Shown: in pieces, positions 6,705 through 13,151 of the stretch | Layout: each line of letters starts with the position of its first letter | Numbering within the stretch: the first letter of the stretch is position 1 | DNA from: CAKSHC01 sp045631845 | GTDB lineage: Bacteria; Bacillota; Clostridia; Oscillospirales; UMGS1783 | Assembly (NCBI GenBank): GCA_045631845.1 | Contig: JAZQVM010000037.1 | Location: forward strand, 1-31,914 | Length of the DNA stretch: 31,914 nucleotides | Reading direction: 5' to 3' | Position numbers and translations under genes: made by a program | Notes under the pieces: generated by a model | Database searches by the model: none | What the model was told of the DNA's origin: nothing | The model's input: only the letters and a program-made list of their open reading frames with translations

Positions 6705-8549
6705 TTGAAGAAGAAAAACTTCGGCAACATCATATTTATTGCTGTAATTTTACTGCTGTTGCTACTCTCAACCAATATCATCGATGCAAACAGAGGGGAT
6801 GATACCCTCATGTACTCACAAGTTGTGGAGGAATTTGAGCAGGGCAAGGTGGAAAGTTTTGAGCTTGTCGGTACCGAATTGACCTATACGCTCAAAGACG
6901 ACCCGGCTAATCCCGTCAAGAACAAAAATGATCTTGAAAAATCCTTCAATTTGTATAGCGTAGAACTGTTCATGATGGATGTAGGCGATACCATCGCCGC
7001 CCAGCGTCAGGACGGTACGCTTGAGTATAACATCGCCCGTGAAGCCGGTACTCCGTGGTGGGCTTCCATCTTGCCGTATGTACTGGTCTTCGGTCTTATG
7101 GGTGTACTGATGTACTTCATGTATAGCCAGTTTGCTGGCGGCGGTGGCAAGGCATCCGGCTTTACACGAGCCAAGACCCGTGTCCATGTAGACGATAAGA
7201 ATAAGATCACCTTTGGCGATGTCGCCGGTGCCGAAGAAGAAAAGGAAGAACTGGCTGAGATCGTCGAGTTCTTGAAAAATCCTCAGAAGTTCATTGAACT
7301 CGGTGCCCGTATCCCTAAAGGCGTTATGCTGGTCGGCCCTCCGGGTACCGGTAAAACTCTGTTTGCCCGTGCCGTAGCCGGGGAGGCAGGCGTGCCTTTC
7401 TTTAGCATCACCGGTTCGGACTTTGTGGAACTGTATGTCGGTGTCGGTGCTTCCCGTGTCCGTGACTTGTTTGATCAAGCGAAAAAAGCCGCTCCGTGTA
7501 TTGTATTTATTGATGAGATCGATGCCGTTGGCCGTCAGCGCGGTGCCGGCCTAGGCGGCGGTCACGATGAGCGTGAGCAAACCTTGAACCAGTTGCTGGT
7601 GGAAATGGACGGTTTTGCCAAAAATGAAGGCGTCATCGTGATTGCGGCTACTAACCGCCCCGATGTTTTGGATCGTGCATTGCTTCGTCCCGGTCGTTTT
7701 GACCGTCAGATCGTCATCAATTTGCCCGATGTGCAAGGGCGTGAAGGTATACTCAACGTCCATGCTCGTAATAAGCATTTCGATCCCGATGTCAGTTTTG
7801 AGGTAATTGCCCGTACAACTGCCGGATTCTCGGGTGCGGATCTGGAAAATATTCTCAACGAAGCGGCACTGTTGGCGGCTCGTCAGGATAAGAAAAGTAT
7901 CAGCATGCAGGATATTCAGGATTCGATCGTTAAGGTTATGATGGGCGTGGAGAAAAAGAATCGCCGCATTACCGATAAGGAAAAACGCTTAACGGCCGTT
8001 CATGAAGCGGGTCACGCCATTGTGGCTGCCGAACTGCCTAACCATGATAAGGTTCATGAAATCTCCATTATTCCCCGCGGTATGGCCGGCGGCTATACCA
8101 TGCACCTGCCCAGTGACGATAAGTTCTATCAGTCTAAAGGGGATATGGAAGACGAAATTGTATCTCTGCTTGGCGGTCGTGTGGCGGAAATGGTGGCGTT
8201 GGATGATATCTCAACCGGAGCTTCTAACGATATCCAACGTGCTACCGAAATTGCCAGAAAAATGGTCACCAAATACGGCATGAGTGATAAACTCGGCCCC
8301 ATTGTCTTTGGTTCGGAGCATGAGGAGGTCTTCCTCGGCCGTGACTTTGCCACTTCTCGCAATTATTCCGAACAGATCGCTTCTCTGATTGATGAGGAGG
8401 TAAAGGCCTTCATTGAAAAGGGAATGGCTCGTGCCAAAGAGATTTTGACCCGTCGCCGTGCCTTGCTGGATAAGGTTTCCGATACCCTTTTGGAGAAGGA
8501 AAAAATCGACGGTGCGGAATTTGAAAAACTCTGCAATGAAATTGTCTGA
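6705..8549 (+). CDS. ftsH: ATP-dependent zinc metalloprotease FtsH
   Basis: 614 residues beginning with TTG, preceded by a GGGGGTAAG site. Two membrane helices (about 8-25 and 118-140) flank a small extracytoplasmic domain. The AAA domain carries Walker A 'GPPGTGKT' at about 210-217, Walker B 'CIVFIDEIDAVG', and the second region of homology including 'RPGRFDRQI'. The M41 protease domain has the zinc motif 'HEAGH' near residue 433 and the distal Asp region 'GGRVAEMVALDDISTGASND'. FtsH extracts and degrades membrane and some soluble regulatory proteins. All key residues are intact. It is the last gene of the dnaB-tilS-hpt-ftsH run, and a new promoter begins just after its stop. Confidence 0.97.
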   Translation: MKKKNFGNIIFIAVILLLLLLSTNIIDANRGDDTLMYSQVVEEFEQGKVESFELVGTELTYTLKDDPANPVKNKNDLEKSFNLYSVELFMMDVGDTIAAQRQDGTLEYNIAREAGTPWWASILPYVLVFGLMGVLMYFMYSQFAGGGGKASGFTRAKTRVHVDDKNKITFGDVAGAEEEKEELAEIVEFLKNPQKFIELGARIPKGVMLVGPPGTGKTLFARAVAGEAGVPFFSITGSDFVELYVGVGASRVRDLFDQAKKAAPCIVFIDEIDAVGRQRGAGLGGGHDEREQTLNQLLVEMDGFAKNEGVIVIAATNRPDVLDRALLRPGRFDRQIVINLPDVQGREGILNVHARNKHFDPDVSFEVIARTTAGFSGADLENILNEAALLAARQDKKSISMQDIQDSIVKVMMGVEKKNRRITDKEKRLTAVHEAGHAIVAAELPNHDKVHEISIIPRGMAGGYTMHLPSDDKFYQSKGDMEDEIVSLLGGRVAEMVALDDISTGASNDIQRATEIARKMVTKYGMSDKLGPIVFGSEHEEVFLGRDFATSRNYSEQIASLIDEEVKAFIEKGMARAKEILTRRRALLDKVSDTLLEKEKIDGAEFEKLCNEIV

Positions 8550-8555
8550 CATCTC

Positions 8556-8584
8556 TTGACAAAGTATGCCAACGGGTGTATAAC
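8556..8584 (+). promoter_or_regulatory. Strong sigma-A-like promoter for the PII-like/antiporter unit
   Basis: TTGACA (8556-8561), a 17-nt spacer and TATAAC (8579-8584). The predicted start is near 8591, only 7 nt before a perfect inverted repeat in the leader. The promoter starts 6 nt after the ftsH stop codon. Confidence 0.8.
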
Positions 8585-8597
8585 ATATGAAGATTTT

Positions 8598-8627
8598 TCA
8601 AAAGGAAGTCGTTTGACTTCCTTTTGA
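8598..8627 (+). promoter_or_regulatory. Perfect 13-bp inverted repeat in the 5' leader of the PII-like gene
   Basis: TCAAAAGGAAGTC (8598-8610) pairs perfectly with GACTTCCTTTTGA (8615-8627) around a GTTT loop. It sits between the predicted transcription start (~8591) and the ribosome-binding site (8637-8642). It could be an RNA leader hairpin, a weak terminator/attenuator (only a TTTT run on its 3' arm), or a DNA operator for a dimeric repressor. It may also stop residual ftsH readthrough. The sequence alone does not decide between these. Confidence 0.6.
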
Positions 8628-8647
8628 TGTACGTTTGGGAGGTTTTT

Positions 8648-8992
8648 ATGCAGTTATTATTCTTTATTGCAAGCGATAGTGATGTGGTTGCTCCAATTCT
8701 GTCTAAGTTGATGGAAAAAGACATTCACGGCGCTACTGTCGTGCCCTGCGAAGGCATGCTTCATGCCCTCTATGACTCCTCGGTGGAGCCTCCGCCCATT
8801 TTCGGTTCTTTGCGCCATTTTCTCAACCCCGCCCATGCGCAGGGGAAGATCGTGTTATTCGTACTTCCCGATAAAAAGGTCGAAGTGGTAAAACAGGTCA
8901 TTCATGAGCAGGTCGGTCCGCTTGACGGTCCCAATAAGGGCGTCTTGTTTACCTTGCCCATTGCCTATTCGGAAGGAGTCGCAGAAGACTGA
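8648..8992 (+). CDS. PII-like small protein, likely regulator of the adjacent antiporter
   Basis: 114 residues from the ATG at 8648; GGGAGG lies 5 nt upstream, while the frame's earlier ATGs have no such site. The predicted order strand-helix-strand-long loop-strand-helix-strand fits the ferredoxin-like fold of PII/CutA-type trimers: 'LLFFIAS', then a helix, 'GATVVPCEGML', a loop with 'PIFGSLRHFLNP' in the T-loop position, 'KIVLFVLP', a second helix, and 'GVLFTLPIAYSEG'. PII-family proteins bind small ligands such as nucleotides, 2-oxoglutarate, c-di-AMP or bicarbonate-linked signals, and often bind a membrane transporter. The antiporter gene begins 2 nt after its stop, so a role in gating that transporter is my inference. 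The ligand is unknown, and the classical GlnB uridylylation-site Tyr context is not seen. Confidence 0.72.
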   Translation: MQLLFFIASDSDVVAPILSKLMEKDIHGATVVPCEGMLHALYDSSVEPPPIFGSLRHFLNPAHAQGKIVLFVLPDKKVEVVKQVIHEQVGPLDGPNKGVLFTLPIAYSEGVAED

Positions 8993-8994
8993 TT

Positions 8995-10188
8995 ATGAAC
9001 ATCCTATTGAGTCTGGCATTTGCCATGATCGTAGGCCTGTTATTGACCCGCGTTGTTAAACTTGTGCATTTGCCCAATGTAACCGGCTATCTGATTGCCG
9101 GACTATTGATCGGTCCGTGTGTATTGAATGTGTTTCCCTCGCAATCTCTAGAGGCGGTAGGTTCGATCTCTACGGTAGCCCTCGGCTTTATTGCCTTTTC
9201 CATTGGTAATGAATTTCGTTTCTCCCATTTGAAACACATCGGGAAGAACGCCATTATTATCTGTTTTTGCCAAGCCTTGTTGGCTGTCGTTTTAGTGGAT
9301 GTAACCCTGCTCCTTGCCGGATTTGATACGCCGCTTTGTTTGGTGCTCGGCGCGATTGCCACGGCCACAGCACCGGCGGCCACCCTTATGGTCGTGCGCC
9401 AGTACAAAGCCAAAGGCCCCATTACCAACACCTTGTTGCCCGTCGTCGCTATCGACGATGCGATCGGGCTGGTTGTCTTTGCCGTTTCGCTCGCCGTTGC
9501 CAAATCCCTCTCGTCGGGTGAGGCCATTACATTGATGAACACCGCCGTCGAGCCGCTGTTGGAGATCTTGCTCTCCTTGGTTGTCGGTAGTGTGATTGGC
9601 GTTTTGGTATCCTTTGCTGCAAAATTTTTCAAGTCCCGCGCCAACCGTCTGTGTATCTGCGTGGCCGCTGTGTTCTTGGGTGTGGCCTTGGCTGAACAGT
9701 TTCATCTTTCGTCCTTGTTGCTGTGCATGTGTATCGGTGCCGGCTTTGTCAATACCAATAAACACGCCGAACCGATTCTGGACGGTGCTGACCGTTGGAC
9801 ACCGCCCCTGTTTATGCTCTTCTTTGTTATTTCCGGCGCCGAGCTGGATCTGGCCGTTTTGCCGACGGTCGGCGTGCTTGGACTCCTGTATCTGCTTGTC
9901 CGTTCAGCAGGAAAGTATTTCGGTACCTTCTTTGGCGCTATGCTGGTAAGATCGGACAAGAATATCCGCAATTACTTAGGTGCGGCCCTCTTGCCGCAGG
10001 CCGGTGTAGCTATTGGTATGGCGCAGATCGTTATGGCGCAATTGCCCGCCTATGGTCAGCAGGTTCGTGCCGTCGTCCTTACCGCCACATTGATTTATGA
10101 ATTGGTCGGCCCGCTGATCACCAAGATCGTGCTGACAAAAGCAGGGGAGATTGTTCCCGAAAAGAAAAAGAAACTTAGCATCAGCTAA
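8995..10188 (+). CDS. Cation:proton antiporter, CPA2 family
   Basis: 397 residues, nearly all hydrophobic, with about 11-13 predicted membrane helices and a short basic tail ('KAGEIVPEKKKKLSIS'). Family features include 'LPNVTGYLIAGLLIGP' near the N-terminus, 'FSIGNEFRF', the helix-5 region 'LGAIATATAPAAT', and 'LLPVVAIDDAIGLVVFA' with the adjacent acidic pair of the ion site. This is the Na+(K+)/H+ exchanger domain of the CPA2 type. No C-terminal RCK/TrkA_N or USP domain is attached, so regulation must come from elsewhere, and the PII-like gene 2 nt upstream is the obvious candidate. The transported cation cannot be read from sequence. The stop codon lies inside the terminator hairpin. Confidence 0.88.
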   Translation: MNILLSLAFAMIVGLLLTRVVKLVHLPNVTGYLIAGLLIGPCVLNVFPSQSLEAVGSISTVALGFIAFSIGNEFRFSHLKHIGKNAIIICFCQALLAVVLVDVTLLLAGFDTPLCLVLGAIATATAPAATLMVVRQYKAKGPITNTLLPVVAIDDAIGLVVFAVSLAVAKSLSSGEAITLMNTAVEPLLEILLSLVVGSVIGVLVSFAAKFFKSRANRLCICVAAVFLGVALAEQFHLSSLLLCMCIGAGFVNTNKHAEPILDGADRWTPPLFMLFFVISGAELDLAVLPTVGVLGLLYLLVRSAGKYFGTFFGAMLVRSDKNIRNYLGAALLPQAGVAIGMAQIVMAQLPAYGQQVRAVVLTATLIYELVGPLITKIVLTKAGEIVPEKKKKLSIS

Positions 10189-10199
10189 GTTTCTTTTTT
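10167..10199 (+). terminator. Rho-independent terminator overlapping the antiporter stop
   Basis: AAAGAAACTTAGC (10167-10179) pairs with GCTAAGTTTCTTT (10184-10196) around ATCA and runs into a T tract. The stop codon TAA (10186-10188) is in the 3' arm, so translation to the end may interfere with folding. Confidence 0.9.
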
Positions 10200-10256
10200 C
10201 GTTGTGATAGGGACAATATGTACCTCCGTATCATAGAAGAAAAGGAGGGTCATCTT

Positions 10257-10937
10257 ATGTTTGCTCAATTATTGTCATCCGTTTCTTCTGTCTTCTATTT
10301 CATGCTCTATATCCGCCTGCAAGGTACTTTTGAGAAGCCCATGTCATCTGCTGAGGTTAAAGCCTGTTTGGAACAGATGGCCGCAGGAGATACTCAGGCG
10401 CGGGATCGGTTAATCAGTCGAAATTTGCGCCTGATTGCCCATGTTGTAAAAAAATATAACGCTCCCGAAAGTGTGCAGGACGACCTGCTAAGCATCGGTA
10501 CCATCGGGTTGATTAAAGCCGTCGATTCCTATTCTCTGGAAAAGGGTTCAAAATTTTCCACCTACGCCGCCCGTTGTATTGAGAACGAAGTGTTAATGTA
10601 TTTTCGTTCCCAAAAAAAGAGTGCGGGCGATAAATCCATTAACGATGTGATTGATACCGATAAAGAGGGAAATGAACTTACGCTGGTCGATATCATCGTG
10701 GGCGAGGATAATATTGCCGAAAACTTAGAGAAAAAAATTAATATAGAAAAAATGATGGCGCTATTGCGTGAACTGGACGAACGCGAACAAAAGGTCTTGT
10801 TATTGCGGTACGGCTTAGATAATAAGCCACCTCGCTCCCAACAAGAAACCGCCAAAATCCTCGGCATTTCCCGCTCGTATATCTCCCGCATCGAGAAACG
10901 TGCCATTGAAAAAATGCGGGAGGGATTTGATTTCTAA
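10257..10937 (+). CDS. sigK: Sporulation sigma factor SigK (pro-SigK)
   Basis: 226 residues from the ATG at 10257, chosen for the strong AAAGGAGGG site 7 nt upstream. About 20 hydrophobic residues at the N-terminus ('FAQLLSSVSSVFYFMLY') match the pro-sequence that SpoIVFB-type proteases remove in Bacillus. Then come sigma-70 region 2 ('DDLLSIGTIGLIKAVDSY', 'FSTYAARCIENEVLMYFR') and region 4 with the helix-turn-helix 'AKILGISRSYISRIEKRA'. SigK is the late mother-cell sigma factor for spore coat and maturation genes. The frame is intact, so there is no skin-type interruption. A terminator isolates it from the antiporter, yet I see no convincing sigma-E-type promoter in the short gap. Confidence 0.93.
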   Translation: MFAQLLSSVSSVFYFMLYIRLQGTFEKPMSSAEVKACLEQMAAGDTQARDRLISRNLRLIAHVVKKYNAPESVQDDLLSIGTIGLIKAVDSYSLEKGSKFSTYAARCIENEVLMYFRSQKKSAGDKSINDVIDTDKEGNELTLVDIIVGEDNIAENLEKKINIEKMMALLRELDEREQKVLLLRYGLDNKPPRSQQETAKILGISRSYISRIEKRAIEKMREGFDF

Positions 10938-10955
10938 AAGGGAATGTGTTATACT
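10927..10955 (+). promoter_or_regulatory. Possible promoter within the sigK 3' end, for the DUF362 gene
   Basis: TTGATT (10927-10932), a 17-nt spacer and TATACT (10950-10955) with an upstream TGT extended -10 element. The predicted start, near 10962, is only about 4 nt before the likely GTG start codon at 10966. Confidence 0.5.
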
Positions 10956-10965
10956 GGACGCCGAG

Positions 10966-12066
10966 GTGATAATTCTGAATCGGATATCCTGTATCAATAC
11001 AACCTATGATGCCACATCGCTGGATCGTGCCGTCCATGCTCATTTTCAGGTCATGGGCGAGACCGAACTGACTTCCGATAAAAAGGTGCTCATCAAACCC
11101 AATCTCTTGCGTGGCGCATCCCCGGCTAAAGGGATTACCACCAATCCGCAACTGGTTGATGCCGTCGTGCGCTATCTGCATGGGCGGGGCATTACCGATA
11201 TCACTTTGGCCGACAGTTCGGGCGGACTATATACCCCTGCCCTCATGCGTGGTATCTATGCCGCCTGCGGCATGACGGGGAACGGATATACCCTCAATGA
11301 GGATTGTTCCTATGAAAGGGTACATAAAGAGGGCTTTCGCGCATTTAATATTTTGACTCCCATTATACAGGCCGATATCATCATCAATCTTCCAAAGTTA
11401 AAAACCCATAGCATGACCGTCATGTCAGGGGCTATCAAAAACTTGTTTGGTGCCATTCCGGGGCTTCAAAAACCCGAATTGCACTGTTTAAACCCTGATC
11501 CCGAATCTTTTGCCGCCATGCTTGTGGAACTGGCGCAGGTGGTAGCCCCTACCTATACGATCATCGATGCTGTAGATGCGATGGAAGGGGATGGGCCGTC
11601 CGGCGGTGAGATCTGCCATCCTGGGCTGACGATTGCTTCCCGCAATATTTACAGTCTGGATCGGTTCTGTGCCGACGAAATCCTGCAGGTGGGTGCTTCT
11701 CGTGTCCCCATGCTGGTGGCCGCCGAGCATCTGATGGAAGAAAACGAAGTGGTAGGGGAATGGACTCGCCCCGAATATGGCTTTGTCCTCCCCAAATCGG
11801 TCAGCGTGGATTTTGTCAGTATTTTTCCCAAATCCCTCCGAGGTCCCATACGCTCATTTATGGATCGGGCGCTGGTGGCTATGCCTCGCATCAAAAAGAA
11901 GGTCTGCATCGGTTGCGGCAAATGCGCCGAAAGTTGTCCCCAACATACCATTTCCATAGCGGAGAAAAAGGCAGTTATTGATTTGCGCTCTTGCATCTCA
12001 TGTTTCTGTTGTCAGGAAATGTGTCCCGTAAAAGCCATCAAGACGGTACGCAAAATAAAAGGATAA
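10966..12066 (+). CDS. DUF362 domain protein with C-terminal 2x[4Fe-4S] ferredoxin module
   Basis: 366 residues if started at GTG 10966. The frame is open from 10900 inside sigK, but family alignment by eye puts the N-terminus near 'IILNRISCINTTYDA'. The start is not certain, since no well-spaced ribosome-binding site precedes it. The DUF362 domain (about 1-300) includes 'KVLIKPNLLRGASPAKGITTNP', 'DSSGG', and 'INLPKLKTHSMTVMSGAIKN'. Residues ~305-355 hold two CxxCxxCxxxC clusters ('CIGCGKCAESCP' and 'CISCFCCQEMCP'). DUF362 proteins are anaerobe-enriched, presumably redox enzymes of unknown reaction. It follows sigK immediately, but I see no evidence of a sporulation role. A strong terminator follows. 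Confidence 0.86.
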   Translation: MIILNRISCINTTYDATSLDRAVHAHFQVMGETELTSDKKVLIKPNLLRGASPAKGITTNPQLVDAVVRYLHGRGITDITLADSSGGLYTPALMRGIYAACGMTGNGYTLNEDCSYERVHKEGFRAFNILTPIIQADIIINLPKLKTHSMTVMSGAIKNLFGAIPGLQKPELHCLNPDPESFAAMLVELAQVVAPTYTIIDAVDAMEGDGPSGGEICHPGLTIASRNIYSLDRFCADEILQVGASRVPMLVAAEHLMEENEVVGEWTRPEYGFVLPKSVSVDFVSIFPKSLRGPIRSFMDRALVAMPRIKKKVCIGCGKCAESCPQHTISIAEKKAVIDLRSCISCFCCQEMCPVKAIKTVRKIKG

Positions 12067-12068
12067 GA

Positions 12069-12095
12069 AAAAAGGCTGCTGATGCAGCCTTTTTT
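12069..12095. terminator. Bidirectional terminator between convergent genes
   Basis: AAAAAGGCTGC (12069-12079) pairs with GCAGCCTTTTT (12084-12094) around TGAT. With A-runs on the left and T-runs on the right, it can serve both the DUF362 gene and the convergent minus-strand gene whose stop it overlaps. Confidence 0.9.
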
Positions 12096-12486
12096 AGTTG
12101 ATTTTATGCAACTCCATGTGATAACCGTTTAATGTGGTGAGGATAAGCAGATCGTCCTGCAGAACATAGTCATACATGATCTCATCACCCATGATATTGG
12201 TGATAAACGAGCCCTCATTACCGCCATCGAGTATCTTGTAAGTGCCGTAGTTTGTGGCGTGAATGCTTTGCAGATAGAACGCTCCGTCCTCGGCAAAGTG
12301 GAACACACTGTCTATATCACCCGACGAGGTGATCTTGGCGTTATACTGCCAACTGCCCTTGATGGCATTTTCGCCCTTATCCAAGAGTTTGATAATGCCG
12401 AAAACAGCAGCTCCCAGCACAAGAAGGGCAAGGAGTACAGCAATCCATTTTCCTGCCGTTGTCTTGAAGAATGACTGTTTTTCCAT
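12094..12486 (-). CDS. Hypothetical membrane-anchored protein, lipocalin-like outer domain
   Basis: 130 residues. A short polar N-terminus precedes one membrane helix at about 14-34 ('WIAVLLALLVLGAAVFGII'). The rest is a small extracytoplasmic domain of beta strands with 'KGSWQYN', 'HFAEDGAFYL', 'YGTYKILDGG' and 'QDDLLILTTLNG'. This spacing of Trp, Tyr and Asp-Leu-Leu resembles small lipocalin-like beta-barrel domains of Firmicutes surface proteins, but that is a pattern resemblance only. It is 2 nt downstream of the 96-residue gene on the same strand and surely co-transcribed with it. Function is unknown. Confidence 0.75.
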   Translation of the reverse strand: MEKQSFFKTTAGKWIAVLLALLVLGAAVFGIIKLLDKGENAIKGSWQYNAKITSSGDIDSVFHFAEDGAFYLQSIHATNYGTYKILDGGNEGSFITNIMGDEIMYDYVLQDDLLILTTLNGYHMELHKIN

Positions 12487-12488
12487 GT

Positions 12489-12779
12489 TTATTTTTTCAG
12501 GGCACGATCCAGCCAGATCATGCCAACATCCAGAGCGGCGTAAATGCCGTCTTTATCGGCGCGCTTGATGATTTTTTCCTGCAAAGGCACACTCGGATCG
12601 GTAGACATCAGCATCAGCGTAACCTTAGTCGGAATCTTCAGATCATCCAACGCCTCGGTGTTCTTAATCTGAAGCATGAGGATATATTTGTCATCGGGCT
12701 GGCCGTAATAGAGCATATTGCCTTCACGCACCAAAGGTTTACCTTTATAGGTAAGATAAGCGGGTTTTTCGTTTGCCAT
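12489..12779 (-). CDS. Conserved-looking small hypothetical protein
   Basis: 96 residues, soluble, with no membrane segment or cysteines. It starts 'MANEKPAYLTYKGKPLVREG' and contains 'MLYYGQPDDKYILMLQI', which suggests a small beta-rich fold, and it ends in a helix with 'DVGMIWLDRALKK'. A GGAGGT site precedes the ATG, and an excellent promoter lies just upstream. It is the first gene of a two-gene minus-strand unit with the membrane-anchored protein at 12094-12486, divergent from the pheST leader. I do not recognise the family. A partnership with the downstream protein is an inference from spacing alone. Confidence 0.75.
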   Translation of the reverse strand: MANEKPAYLTYKGKPLVREGNMLYYGQPDDKYILMLQIKNTEALDDLKIPTKVTLMLMSTDPSVPLQEKIIKRADKDGIYAALDVGMIWLDRALKK

Positions 12780-12805
12780 TTTTCATGACCTCCAATCTTC
12801 CATAT

Positions 12806-12834
12806 ATTTTACCATAATTTATTGCACTTGTAAA
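12806..12834 (-). promoter_or_regulatory. Sigma-A-like extended -10 promoter for the minus-strand pair
   Basis: On the minus strand, TTTACA (12834-12829), a 17-nt spacer, then TAAAAT (12811-12806) preceded by TGG. It lies about 27 nt upstream of the 96-residue gene's ATG. Confidence 0.72.
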
Positions 12835-12856
12835 GGATATAAATTTCGATTTTCCC

Positions 12857-12885
12857 TTGCATTTTACCCAAAAATTTGATATTAT
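12857..12885 (+). promoter_or_regulatory. Sigma-A-like promoter for the pheST T-box transcript
   Basis: TTGCAT (12857-12862), a 17-nt spacer and TATTAT (12880-12885) with an upstream TGA extended -10 element. Transcription would start near 12892, just ahead of the T-box leader. Confidence 0.7.
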
Positions 12886-12891
12886 AAATTA

Positions 12892-13140
12892 AACCCTGTG
12901 AAAAAAAAGAGTATTGGGATCGTTCGGCGGCAGAGATGCAACGTCTTAGGCTGAAAACGTTGCTTGTCCGATGATGTCGAGAAGTTCGTTTTGGAGGGGA
13001 GCGGGGAAAGGTCGAAAGGCTCGGTAGTCGTTTCCGTATCGTCTGCGTTAAAGATGTCTAAGAGCCTGTCTGTTACGGATAGGAACTCGGGTGGTACCGC
13101 GATATTTGTCGTCCCGTTTTTCGGGGCGTGTTTTTATTTT
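12892..13140 (+). ncRNA. T-box riboswitch controlling pheS-pheT (Phe specifier)
   Basis: The stretch between promoter and pheS is a tRNA-sensing T-box leader. The T-box motif GGGTGGTACCGC is at 13089-13100. Stem I features include AGTA (12909-12912), AGATG (within 12931-12940) and a distal stem GCAACGT/ACGTTGC (12938-12944 with 12957-12963). A TTC phenylalanine codon at 12985-12987 in GAAGTTC is the likely specifier. Known T-boxes bind uncharged tRNA through specifier-anticodon and T-box-CCA pairing, favouring the antiterminator. Phe starvation should therefore raise PheST synthesis. The exact specifier position needs a covariance fold; the class itself is clear. Confidence 0.92.
13110..13135 (+). 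terminator. Regulated terminator of the pheST T-box
   Basis: CGTCCCG (13110-13116) pairs with CGGGGCG (13122-13128, one G-U pair) around TTTTT, followed by a T tract. It would form when tRNA-Phe is charged and be disrupted by the antiterminator that uses the T-box bases just upstream. Confidence 0.85.
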
Positions 13141-13151
13141 AGGAGGATATT

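Noticed and set aside
10213..10239. Possible sigma-E-type promoter before sigK (CAATATG ... CATAGAAG)
   Set aside because: Spacing and sequence are poor, and its start site would fall on or next to the ribosome-binding site.
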